NCBI GenBank assembly: GCA_021809225.1
Contig: JAKBAL010000062.1
Location: 1-8,698, forward strand
DNA: 8,698 nt
Direction: 5' to 3'
Source: Pseudomonadota bacterium
Lineage (GTDB): Bacteria > Pseudomonadota > Alphaproteobacteria > UBA9655
Shown: in pieces, positions 1 through 6,971 of the stretch
Position numbering within the stretch: position 1 is the first letter of the stretch
How the letters are laid out: every line of letters begins with the position of its first letter
Translations under genes and position numbers: made by a program
Notes under the pieces: generated by a model
Seen by the model: the letters and a program-made list of their open reading frames with translations, nothing else
Database searches by the model: none
Told to the model about the DNA's origin: nothing

Positions 1-1
1 T

Positions 2-904
<903 letters not shown>

Positions 905-916
905 GGGGTTGAAGGT

Positions 917-1810
917 GTGGTCCTTTTTGTTCGCCATAAAAAAACCGGGCCTTTAAAGCCTACAGCAAACCCTTATCCCTCTCGTTTTCAAAGATGGCGT
1001 CATAGTCTAGGTGTAACTTTTATTTTGATTGTGCTTGTGGGGGGAAGCCTCCGGTTTTATCAACCTTTTTATGATGTCTTTCAACAGGGGCTTTTTGAGG
1101 GGACGGCCTTGGTCCAAGGAATCTTCCTTCATCCCTTTCGTGAAACCCAAGCTCTTCTTAAAGACACCCACACATTCGTGCATCTGAAAGAAGAGCATGC
1201 TCGCCTCAAAGTTGAAAATGAAGCTTTAAAATGGCAACTCCAAGCCCTAGCTCCCCTTCAACATGAAAATGCTATTTTAAGGAAAAATTTGCATGCACCC
1301 TCTTTTGAAGAATATGGCCACCTCACGGTCCGTATCCTTTCAAGCCCCTATGATGGGCTTCACCATTTTTTCTTGATTGGAGCAGGTGAAAGAGAAAACC
1401 TTGAAAAAGATCAAGCTGTGGTCGTGCCTGAAGGGGTCGTTGGACGTCTTGAAAAGGTTGGAAGATATGTATCTCGGGTTCTACTCCTCAATGACACGAG
1501 TTCCCGAATTCCTGTGATGACATCGGCTTCAGAACAAAAAGCCATTTTAGCAGGTGATGGAAGTTTCTTTCCAACGCTTGTGTATGTTCAGGATATTCGA
1601 AAAATTCAACGAGGCGAAAAAGTCGTGACCTCTGGCTTTGGAGGGATTTTCCCTCCTGGCTTATCTGTGGGCCACGTTGATCAAATCATTAATGGTAAGA
1701 TTAGAGTTAGGCCCAATGTGCCCTTTCAAAATCTTGAATGGGTTCATATCCTGCAGGTTAATTCTGAGGGATTTCTTGAAGAACTCGAGACGGCATTGGA
1801 GGGGGAATGA
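917..1810 (+). CDS. mreC: MreC, elongasome scaffold protein
   Basis: MreC is a bitopic inner-membrane protein whose periplasmic part binds and activates PBP2 in the elongasome. At 297 aa it has family size. A basic cytoplasmic N-terminus (residues 1-30) is followed by one membrane segment (about 31-47), a coiled coil (about 78-125, rich in Glu/Lys/Leu heptads) and then the beta-rich MreC domain. That domain carries the family signatures LLLNDTSSRIPV (189-200) and VVTSGFGGIFPPGLSVG (236-252). I chose the GTG start at 917 because an AGGGGG ribosome binding site (903-908) lies about 8 nt upstream and overlaps the mreB stop. The stop codon overlaps the mreD ATG (ATGA). The sequence shows an intact protein; the PBP2 contact is known from the family. 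Confidence 0.95.
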   Translation: MVLFVRHKKTGPLKPTANPYPSRFQRWRHSLGVTFILIVLVGGSLRFYQPFYDVFQQGLFEGTALVQGIFLHPFRETQALLKDTHTFVHLKEEHARLKVENEALKWQLQALAPLQHENAILRKNLHAPSFEEYGHLTVRILSSPYDGLHHFFLIGAGERENLEKDQAVVVPEGVVGRLEKVGRYVSRVLLLNDTSSRIPVMTSASEQKAILAGDGSFFPTLVYVQDIRKIQRGEKVVTSGFGGIFPPGLSVGHVDQIINGKIRVRPNVPFQNLEWVHILQVNSEGFLEELETALEGE

Positions 1811-2277
1811 AATCCCTTCTTTTTTTCCTTAAGGCTTTTCCTTCTTTAAGTGTTCTTTTTCTTCTTATGGGAGGTTGCTCCTCCACGATTGGAGGTTATT
1901 CGCTTCTACCGTCTTTTTTTCTTATTCCTGTTTATTATTGGCTTGTTTTTCGTCCTGATTGGCTCCCTTTATGGAGTCTTTTTGGAATAGGGCTTTTTTA
2001 TGATGCTCTTATGGGGTATGAACTTGGGTTTTCCTCCCTCCTTCTCATGGGAAGTAGTTTCTTGGGGCAATATACTCGTCCCCTTTTAAATCCTCATCGG
2101 TTTCTTTTGATTTGGGGTGCATTTGGCATTTATAGCCTGGGATATATCTTTGTTTTTGGATTTTTTATCTCAGGAGGGCTGCCCCTTTTGGTCTCATGGA
2201 TGTATGGAGTCATTTTATATCCTCTTATAGCATGGCTTCTTAGCCATCTTCATTTGCGGTTACAATCTTATGGTTGA
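1807..2277 (+). CDS. mreD: MreD, integral-membrane rod-shape protein
   Basis: MreD is a small polytopic inner-membrane protein of the elongasome that modulates the MreC-PBP2 interaction. The 156-aa product is almost entirely hydrophobic, with about five predicted membrane segments (near residues 8-24, 33-48, 52-70, 74-90 and 100-145, boundaries rough). The stretch FRPDWLPLWSLFGIGLFYDA (48-67) followed by MGYELGFSSLLL is the recognisable MreD core, in which a conserved Asp and Gly lie in the third segment. The ATG at 1807 overlaps the mreC stop and has a GGAGGGGG ribosome binding site just upstream (1798-1805). Its last 8 nt overlap mrdA. MreD is poorly conserved in sequence, so position between mreC and mrdA is much of the evidence. 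Confidence 0.88.
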   Translation: MKSLLFFLKAFPSLSVLFLLMGGCSSTIGGYSLLPSFFLIPVYYWLVFRPDWLPLWSLFGIGLFYDALMGYELGFSSLLLMGSSFLGQYTRPLLNPHRFLLIWGAFGIYSLGYIFVFGFFISGGLPLLVSWMYGVILYPLIAWLLSHLHLRLQSYG

Positions 2278-4069
2278 AAAAGAAAATTCCCCATTTCTGA
2301 GTCGAATCCTTTTTTTGGGACTTCTTCAGCTCGCGCTCATCATTATTCTTTTAGGGCGGATGTATTATCTCCAGATTTTTGAGGGCTCTTACTATCATTT
2401 GTTGGCAGAAGGCAACCGAATAGCAACCCGGCCTCTTCTGCCTATGAGGGGGCAAATTTATGATCGAAAGGGGGTTCCTCTCGCTCAAAATGAAACCAGT
2501 TTTCGAGTTCTCTTACTAACAGATAAAAGAGATGAGATTGAGGAAACCCTTGAGTACCTCTCAGGTTTAATCACTCTATCATCGGAAGAGAAAGAAGAAG
2601 CGCTAAAAATAGTACGAAAAAAGCGGGGCTTGGACTCGGTGATTATTAAGGATAACTTGATGTGGAGAGAGGTTTCAGCAATTGAGCTTCATTCAGCCGA
2701 CTTGCCCGGCATTTCAGTTGAAGTAGGATCTGTACGTAAGTATCCTGAAAGTCTTCGAGGGGCTCATCTTCTAGGCTATGTTGCTTCACCTTCTGAAAAA
2801 GAACAAGAAAAAGACCCCATGCTTTCTATTCCTGGCCTTAAGATGGGAAAGGTGGGTCTTGAAAAATGCTACGATAATCGTTTGCGTGGAATTCCAGGAC
2901 ATAGTGCCTTTGAGGTGAACGCAAGACGTAAAGTCGTTCGTGAGCTTAAGCAAGTCGCAAGTGTTTCAGGGGAGGATGTTCATTTAACAATTGACGGTGG
3001 ACTTCAGGCTTATGCCCAAGAGCGTTTATCTGTTTATGAGAGCGCCTCTGCGGTTGTAATCGATATTCAAAATGGAGATATCCTGGCGCTTGTCTCTAGC
3101 CCTTCTTTTGATCCTAATCTTTTCCCCAAAGGAATTAGTCACAAAGACTGGCATGAACTTCGAGATAATCCTTATATGCCGCTCACCAATAAAGCCGTTT
3201 CAGGACTTTTTCCACCAGGATCCACCGTTAAACTTTTTGTGGCCCTTGCAGCTCTTCAATCCGGTGTCATTGATAAAGAATCAACAGTTTATTGTCCGGG
3301 TTATATTTACGTTGGTAATCATAAGTTTCATTGTTGGCACAAACAAGGACATGGAACTGTAACCCTTTCTCGAGCACTTGCAGAATCCTGTGATGTCTTT
3401 TTTTATGAAATTGCAAAAAAGGTGGGAGTCGAGCGTCTTGCTGCTCTTTTTGGGGATGTTGGGCTTGGAGGTGGAGGGCTAGAAGGCTTTCCTCACAGCA
3501 AAAAAGGCCTTGTCCCTAACAAGAAATGGAAAGAGAACGTAAAACATTCCAAGTGGACAGTGAGTGACACAATCCAAATGAGTATTGGGCAGGGGTATAT
3601 GCTCACAACACCTTTAGAATTGGCGGTTGCGATCGCGCGTCTTGTGGGCGGGGGAACGCGACTTATTCCTCGATTGGAAGGTCAAGGCCCTCTCTCTTTT
3701 CCAAACATAGGATATGATGAAAAACACATTAAAACACTTCTCGACGTTATGGATGCAACCTGCAATGCCCCTTCAGGAACGGCCTTTCCATGGCGCATCC
3801 CAATTGAAAGAATGAAAATGGGAGGCAAAACAGGAACAAGTCAAGTCCGCCGTATTACAATGGAACAACGGAAAGCAGGACTTACAAAAACTTACCATTT
3901 GCCCTGGAAGTATCGAGAACATGGCTTTTTTGTGGGCTATGCCCCTGTCCATGCTCCTCGTTATGCCATAGCTGTTATTGTTGAACATGCAGGGGGGGCT
4001 GGCCCCGCTGTTCAGGCGGCACGAGATATTTTGCTGAAAGCGCAACTCCTTGAAAAGGAAAGCACCTGA
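2270..4069 (+). CDS. mrdA: Penicillin-binding protein 2, elongation transpeptidase
   Basis: PBP2 is the monofunctional DD-transpeptidase that crosslinks lateral-wall peptidoglycan and is activated by MreC alongside RodA. The 599-aa protein has an N-terminal membrane anchor (about 12-34), a pedestal/dimerisation domain with the motif MRGQIYDRKGVPLAQN (59-74), and a transpeptidase domain from about 250. The active site is complete: Ser318-Thr-Val-Lys321 in PPGSTVK, Ser373-Cys-Asp375, and Lys520-Thr-Gly-Thr. MSIGQGYMLTTPLELA (437-452) is also typical. Cys342, Cys355, His361 and Cys374 form a pattern expected to bind zinc near the active site (see findings). The ATG overlaps mreD by 8 nt and has no clear ribosome binding site, so it is probably translated by coupling. 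SxD rather than SxN is normal for this class. Confidence 0.97.
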   Translation: MVEKENSPFLSRILFLGLLQLALIIILLGRMYYLQIFEGSYYHLLAEGNRIATRPLLPMRGQIYDRKGVPLAQNETSFRVLLLTDKRDEIEETLEYLSGLITLSSEEKEEALKIVRKKRGLDSVIIKDNLMWREVSAIELHSADLPGISVEVGSVRKYPESLRGAHLLGYVASPSEKEQEKDPMLSIPGLKMGKVGLEKCYDNRLRGIPGHSAFEVNARRKVVRELKQVASVSGEDVHLTIDGGLQAYAQERLSVYESASAVVIDIQNGDILALVSSPSFDPNLFPKGISHKDWHELRDNPYMPLTNKAVSGLFPPGSTVKLFVALAALQSGVIDKESTVYCPGYIYVGNHKFHCWHKQGHGTVTLSRALAESCDVFFYEIAKKVGVERLAALFGDVGLGGGGLEGFPHSKKGLVPNKKWKENVKHSKWTVSDTIQMSIGQGYMLTTPLELAVAIARLVGGGTRLIPRLEGQGPLSFPNIGYDEKHIKTLLDVMDATCNAPSGTAFPWRIPIERMKMGGKTGTSQVRRITMEQRKAGLTKTYHLPWKYREHGFFVGYAPVHAPRYAIAVIVEHAGGAGPAVQAARDILLKAQLLEKEST

Positions 4070-5196
4070 TGACAACCGATGTTATTCCCTCACTTTTTCA
4101 AAAACTTGCTCGCTTGAACTGGGGAATCTTTTTCTTGATTCTTCTGATTTCTGCAATGGGTTGGGGTCTCTTGATTTCTGCAGCAGGGGGAGATATCCAT
4201 CCTTGGGCCTTCAAGCAAATGATTCGTTTTAGTGTAGGGATCTTGATTATGTTCTCTATTGCACTCATCGATTTGAGGTGGTGGCTCCATTTTTCTTATA
4301 TCTTTTATGGACTTTCTCTTGTGCTTTTATGTTGTGTGGAATTCCTAGGGTTTATGGGGAAGGGAGCCGAACGCTGGATTGACCTCTATGTTATTCAACT
4401 TCAACCATCAGAACTCATGAAAATTGCTTTGGTAATGGCTCTTGCAAGGTACTTTCATAGTCAGTCTTTTCCCATTTCCTTTCACAAACTTCTTTTCCCT
4501 TTTTTCTTAATTATGATCCCGATGATTTTGGTTCTGCGACAACCAGACCTAGGCACAGCTATGATTTTATTAATGGTCGGAGGAGCCCTCTTCTTCTTGG
4601 CTGGGGTTTCCTTGTGGATCTTCGGAGCAGTCTTGATCGGAGCAAGTGCGAGTATCCCTATCTTGTGGGGTTTCCTTCATGACTATCAAAGAGATCGAAT
4701 TTTTATGTTTTTTGATCCGAGCAAAGATTCACTTGGTGCTGGTTATCATATCACTCAATCTAAAATCGCTCTTGGATCAGGGGGTCTTTGGGGAAAAGGA
4801 TACATGCAAGGAACGCAAGCCTCGCTTAATTTTTTGCCGGAAAAACAAACGGATTTTATTTTTACTCTTTTGTGCGAGGAATGGGGATTTATGGGGGGGG
4901 CCTTTCTCCTCTCTCTTTATGTTTTTTTGATGGTGCTATGTTTTCGCATTATTCTAACGACTCAAAATGACTTTGGTCGTTTTGTCGCCGCAGGAATGAC
5001 CGTTAGCTTTTTCTTTTATATCTTTATCAACGTTTCCATGGTTATGGGTCTTATCCCTGTTGTGGGTGTTCCTCTCCCCCTGGTGTCTTATGGGGGAACA
5101 GCCATGCTAACCCTTTTAATGGGTTTTGGATTTCTTTTGAATGTGGGCCTTCATCGTAGTCTCAAAATTCCTAAGCTTTCAATTGGTTTTTTTTAA
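4069..5196 (+). CDS. mrdB: RodA, SEDS peptidoglycan glycosyltransferase
   Basis: RodA polymerises glycan strands from lipid II at the inner membrane and works as a pair with PBP2. The 375-aa sequence has about ten membrane segments. Family signatures are GKGAERWIDL (97-106), LQPSELMKIALVMALARY (111-128), RQPDLGTAMILL (157-168), EKQTDFIFTLLCEEWGFMGG (258-277) and GLIPVVGVPLPLVSYGGTAM (327-346). Asp262 in QTDFIF corresponds to the essential acidic residue of SEDS enzymes and even keeps the E. coli number. The ATG shares one base with the mrdA stop (TGATG), with an AAGGA ribosome binding site at 4055-4059. It is the last gene of the operon. RodA is chosen over the paralogue FtsW because of its position next to mrdA. 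Confidence 0.97.
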   Translation: MTTDVIPSLFQKLARLNWGIFFLILLISAMGWGLLISAAGGDIHPWAFKQMIRFSVGILIMFSIALIDLRWWLHFSYIFYGLSLVLLCCVEFLGFMGKGAERWIDLYVIQLQPSELMKIALVMALARYFHSQSFPISFHKLLFPFFLIMIPMILVLRQPDLGTAMILLMVGGALFFLAGVSLWIFGAVLIGASASIPILWGFLHDYQRDRIFMFFDPSKDSLGAGYHITQSKIALGSGGLWGKGYMQGTQASLNFLPEKQTDFIFTLLCEEWGFMGGAFLLSLYVFLMVLCFRIILTTQNDFGRFVAAGMTVSFFFYIFINVSMVMGLIPVVGVPLPLVSYGGTAMLTLLMGFGFLLNVGLHRSLKIPKLSIGFF

Positions 5197-5293
5197 GAGA
5201 GAAAGTTAGTTTTACTGCTCTCCTCAATGTGTGCTTAGGCTATAAGAGAAGATGGTTTATTTGGAAATTACGCCAATTGTTAAGTTTCTCTCT
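5197..5293 (+). repeat. Inverted repeat in the 3' region of mrdB
   Basis: GAGAGAAAGTTA (5197-5208) directly after the mrdB stop is almost the reverse complement of TAAGTTTCTCTC (5281-5292): 11 of 12 positions pair, and one more A-T pair (5196/5293) can be added. The same GAGAG could also pair with CTCTC at 5218-5222. It lacks a GC-rich stem and a following U tract, so it is not a standard intrinsic terminator, although it may stabilise or end the mre transcript. The rest of the 5197-5407 gap is AT-rich, with no ORF or RNA gene that I recognise. Confidence 0.35.
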
Positions 5294-5354
5294 CACCCAT
5301 CTGTGCAAATGAGTAAATAATTTCAAGCTAATCTTCCTCCTTATTAAGAAAGGC

Positions 5355-5384
5355 TTGTCAAAGGGTCATTTTTTTCTTATTCTG
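5355..5384 (+). promoter_or_regulatory. Candidate sigma-70-type promoter for the DsbA-like gene
   Basis: TTGTCA (5355-5360, 5 of 6 to the -35 consensus) and TATTCT (5379-5384, 4 of 6 to the -10) are separated by 18 nt. Transcription would begin near 5391, leaving a leader of under 20 nt that contains the AAAGGAG ribosome binding site (5395-5401), 6 nt before the ATG at 5408. An overlapping TATAAG (5385-5390) is another possible -10 but would need a 24-nt spacer. The site is assigned from the sequence alone. Confidence 0.4.
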
Positions 5385-5407
5385 TATAAGATTCAAAGGA
5401 GTAAAAC

Positions 5408-6274
5408 ATGCAACTTGTCTTTAGAAGTTTGATTTTATTGATTGCAATGATCACCTATGGGCATGCGGACAAGGTAGCAACTGTAGAGGTGGCTAAAGCT
5501 GATTCTGAACAGGCAGAGAAGGCTACCGTAAAGGGGGAGAAGGTAGCACCTGGAGAGGCAACTAAAGTTGCTTCTGAAAAGGTAGATAAGAATGCTACTG
5601 GAAAGGCGGATAAGCCAAAGCTTATAAGCAAACCTTTGCCAGAAATGAGTATGGGGAGCTCAAAAGCGCCTGTTGTTATCATTGTCTATTCTTCCCTAAC
5701 TTGTAAACATTGTGCTGATTTTCATACAAGTGTTCTTCCAGCAATTGAAGAAAAATATATTAGCCCTGGCTATGTACGTATTAGTTTCCGAGATTATCCC
5801 GGAGATCAGATAAGTCTTAAAGCCCATCAGATTGCCTGGAGCAAAGGAGAAATGAAGTATTTAGATTTTGTGAAGCTTATTTATTCCACCCAAGAAAAAT
5901 GGCTGTCAGCACCTGATCCTGTAGCGGCCCTTAAATCGATCGCCCTTCAAAATGGAATAACGGCTAAGCAATTTGAATCATGCTTAAAGGATCAAGAACT
6001 TTTGGATAAAATCATTCAATTGCGCCTTGATGGGCAAAAAAAGTACAATATTACAGCTACACCCACAATTATCATAAATGCCAAGATCTATCCTGAAGCG
6101 CTTTCTTTAGAAGAGTTTGAAAAAATTGTAAGTCCTCTCCTTGCCCTCACTTTTGAAAAAGAAAAAGAGAAGAAAATAGCAAAGGAAGAGAAAGAAGAAA
6201 AAAAAGAAAAAAAAGAAGATATAATAAAAGTGAATGGAGAGAAAAAAGAAAAGGAAAAAACAAGCGAACCTTGA
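5408..6274 (+). CDS. Exported DsbA-family thiol:disulfide oxidoreductase
   Basis: This is probably a periplasmic thioredoxin-fold protein that makes or shuffles disulfides in exported proteins. A signal peptide is visible (basic Arg6, hydrophobic 7-17, likely cleavage after GHA, residue 20). Residues 21-70 are a low-complexity Ala/Lys/Glu linker with an imperfect 23-residue duplication. The catalytic domain begins near MGSSKAPVVIIVYSSLTCKH (82-101), with the redox motif Cys99-Lys-His-Cys102. The helical insertion follows and the cis-proline loop TATPT has Pro219. This layout fits the Thioredoxin_4/DsbA-like group (BdbD or alphaproteobacterial DsbA) more than classical E. coli DsbA. After about residue 248 there is a 40-residue Lys/Glu tail absent from typical members. 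A strong AAAGGAG site precedes the ATG. No DsbB partner is visible, so whether it acts as an oxidase or an isomerase is open. Confidence 0.86.
   Translation: MQLVFRSLILLIAMITYGHADKVATVEVAKADSEQAEKATVKGEKVAPGEATKVASEKVDKNATGKADKPKLISKPLPEMSMGSSKAPVVIIVYSSLTCKHCADFHTSVLPAIEEKYISPGYVRISFRDYPGDQISLKAHQIAWSKGEMKYLDFVKLIYSTQEKWLSAPDPVAALKSIALQNGITAKQFESCLKDQELLDKIIQLRLDGQKKYNITATPTIIINAKIYPEALSLEEFEKIVSPLLALTFEKEKEKKIAKEEKEEKKEKKEDIIKVNGEKKEKEKTSEP
5471..5608 (+). repeat. Imperfect tandem duplication, 69-nt period, in the linker
   Basis: Two in-frame copies begin with AAGGTAGCA at 5471 and 5540. By hand count the first 51 nt of each agree at 41 positions, after which similarity fades. The copies encode residues 22-44 and 45-67 of the DsbA-like protein, each starting KVA and sharing Lys, Glu and Ser positions. 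Further short cousins (AAGGTAGAT at 5579, AAGGCGGAT at 5605) suggest an older repeat of smaller units. Confidence 0.6.
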
Positions 6275-6299
6275 TTTTCTTTCTCCTTCACCCTATATA
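6271..6299 (+). promoter_or_regulatory. Weak candidate promoter upstream of bolA
   Basis: TTGATT (6271-6276) and TATATA (6294-6299) each match 4 of 6 consensus bases and are 17 nt apart. The -35 overlaps the stop of the preceding gene. It would serve bolA-grxD if these are not read through from 5408. A short CCTAT/ATAGG hairpin (6292-6296/6305-6309) sits between it and the bolA ribosome binding site. AT-rich sequence gives such matches by chance, so confidence is low. Confidence 0.3.
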
Positions 6300-6321
6300 G
6301 AAACATAGGAAAAGTTAACCC

Positions 6322-6558
6322 ATGGCTATGTCTTCAGACCAAATTAAAACGTTTCTTCTTAAAGCCTTTCCCGATGCTCTTATAGAGCTTAAGGATTTAG
6401 CCGGAGACAATGATCATTTTGAAGCCATCATTACCACAAACGCCTTTCGTGGAAAAACACGACTTCAACAACATCGGATGGTTTATGAAGCTCTTCAAGG
6501 TCACATGGGAACACGACTTCATGCTCTTTCTTTTAAAACCAAAATCCCTATGGAGTAA
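6322..6558 (+). CDS. bolA: BolA-family protein, Fe-S partner of monothiol glutaredoxin
   Basis: BolA proteins form heterodimers with CGFS glutaredoxins that share a [2Fe-2S] cluster and take part in iron-sulfur trafficking or iron sensing in the cytoplasm. The 78-aa product spans the whole compact fold. Its signatures are DLAGDNDHFEAII (25-37, the variable metal-ligand loop with His32), FRGKTRLQQHRMVYEAL (42-58, with the conserved His51) and MGTRLHALSFKT (62-73). The loop has His but no Cys. The start at 6322 has AGGAAA (6307-6312) upstream; the ATG at 6328 is an alternative two codons in. The gene ends 2 nt before grxD, so the two partners are surely co-expressed. It belongs to the short BolA/YrbA type common in alphaproteobacteria; the exact subtype is not decided here. 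Confidence 0.93.
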   Translation: MAMSSDQIKTFLLKAFPDALIELKDLAGDNDHFEAIITTNAFRGKTRLQQHRMVYEALQGHMGTRLHALSFKTKIPME

Positions 6559-6560
6559 AA

Positions 6561-6890
6561 ATGTCTAAAATTTTTGATCAAATACAGAACGATATCGCAT
6601 CAAATGATGTCGTCCTTTATATGAAGGGAAATGAAAAATTTCCGATGTGTGGCTTTTCAGCGACTGTTGTTCAAATTCTAAAGACTCTCGGCGTTGAATT
6701 TAAAGCCATTGATGTGCTGCAAGATGCGGAACTTAGAGAAGGTATTAAATCCTTTGCAAATTGGCCTACGATCCCTCAACTTTATATTAAGGGTGAATTT
6801 ATGGGGGGGTGCGATATCATCCGAGAAATGTATCAAGCAGGCGAACTTCAAGTCCTTCTTTGTGAAAAGGGGATTACCTTTAAGTCATAA
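6561..6890 (+). CDS. grxD: Monothiol CGFS glutaredoxin (Grx4 type)
   Basis: Grx4-type glutaredoxins bind a glutathione-coordinated [2Fe-2S] cluster and pass it to target proteins, alone or with BolA, rather than acting as disulfide reductases. The 109-aa length is typical. The motifs in order are VVLYMKGNEKFPMCGFS (17-33, with the cluster-ligand Cys30 in CGFS), the glutathione-binding WPTIPQLYIKGEFMGGCDII (69-88) and a C-terminal helix. Lys22 in MKG also matches the family's glutathione contact. A GGAG ribosome binding site (6551-6554) lies inside the end of bolA, 6 nt from the ATG. The stop is followed by an 81-nt leader before fieF. Identification is secure; the physical partnership with the neighbouring BolA is known for the families and inferred here. 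Confidence 0.96.
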   Translation: MSKIFDQIQNDIASNDVVLYMKGNEKFPMCGFSATVVQILKTLGVEFKAIDVLQDAELREGIKSFANWPTIPQLYIKGEFMGGCDIIREMYQAGELQVLLCEKGITFKS

Positions 6891-6915
6891 GGTATCACTC
6901 GCTTAAACTCATATA

Positions 6916-6964
6916 GCCTCTTGATCCATAGGGAGAATCATGTACCCTATTTTCTAAAAGAGGC
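6916..6964 (+). promoter_or_regulatory. Two-stem hairpin in the fieF leader covering its RBS
   Basis: GCCTCTT (6916-6922) pairs perfectly with AAGAGGC (6958-6964). Inside it ATAGGG (6928-6933) pairs perfectly with CCCTAT (6945-6950), leaving an 11-nt loop. The 3' outer arm contains AAGAGG, the only good ribosome binding site for the fieF ATG at 6972, so the closed form should block translation. There is no U tract, so it does not look like an intrinsic terminator of bolA-grxD. The pairing is seen directly; the control role is inferred. Confidence 0.55.
6940..6957 (+). CDS. Possible 5-codon leader ORF ahead of fieF
   Basis: An ATG in the loop of the hairpin opens a frame reading MYPIF and then TAA. 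It is preceded by a good ribosome binding site, AGGGAG (6930-6935), 4 nt upstream, better placed than most in this window. It ends directly before the AAGAGGC arm, so a ribosome on it would cover and melt the inner and outer stems. It is not in frame with fieF. Such a short ORF could be chance, and no homology can be judged. Confidence 0.3.
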   Translation: MYPIF

Positions 6965-6971
6965 ACTTAAG

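Noticed and set aside
1864..1878. Lipobox-like LMGGC near the N-terminus of MreD
   Set aside because: The -3 residue is Met, not Leu/Val/Ile, and the family is polytopic and not lipidated; the Cys lies in or just after a membrane segment.
5175..5205. CTTTC/GAAAG with a run of eight T as an intrinsic terminator of mrdB
   Set aside because: The T run is in the loop rather than after the stem, and the stem is only 5 bp.
6280..6310. Shared CCCTAT and ATAGG words upstream of bolA and fieF as a common operator
   Set aside because: The order and spacing differ between the two sites and the words are short; in AT-rich leaders this can be chance.
6866..6881. AAAGG/CCTTT hairpin as a terminator of grxD
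   Set aside because: It lies inside the coding sequence, the stem is only 5 bp, and no U tract follows.
6921..6971. TTG at 6921 as the start of fieF
   Set aside because: No ribosome binding site precedes it, it would put the start inside the hairpin, and the 17 extra residues have no CDF-like character.
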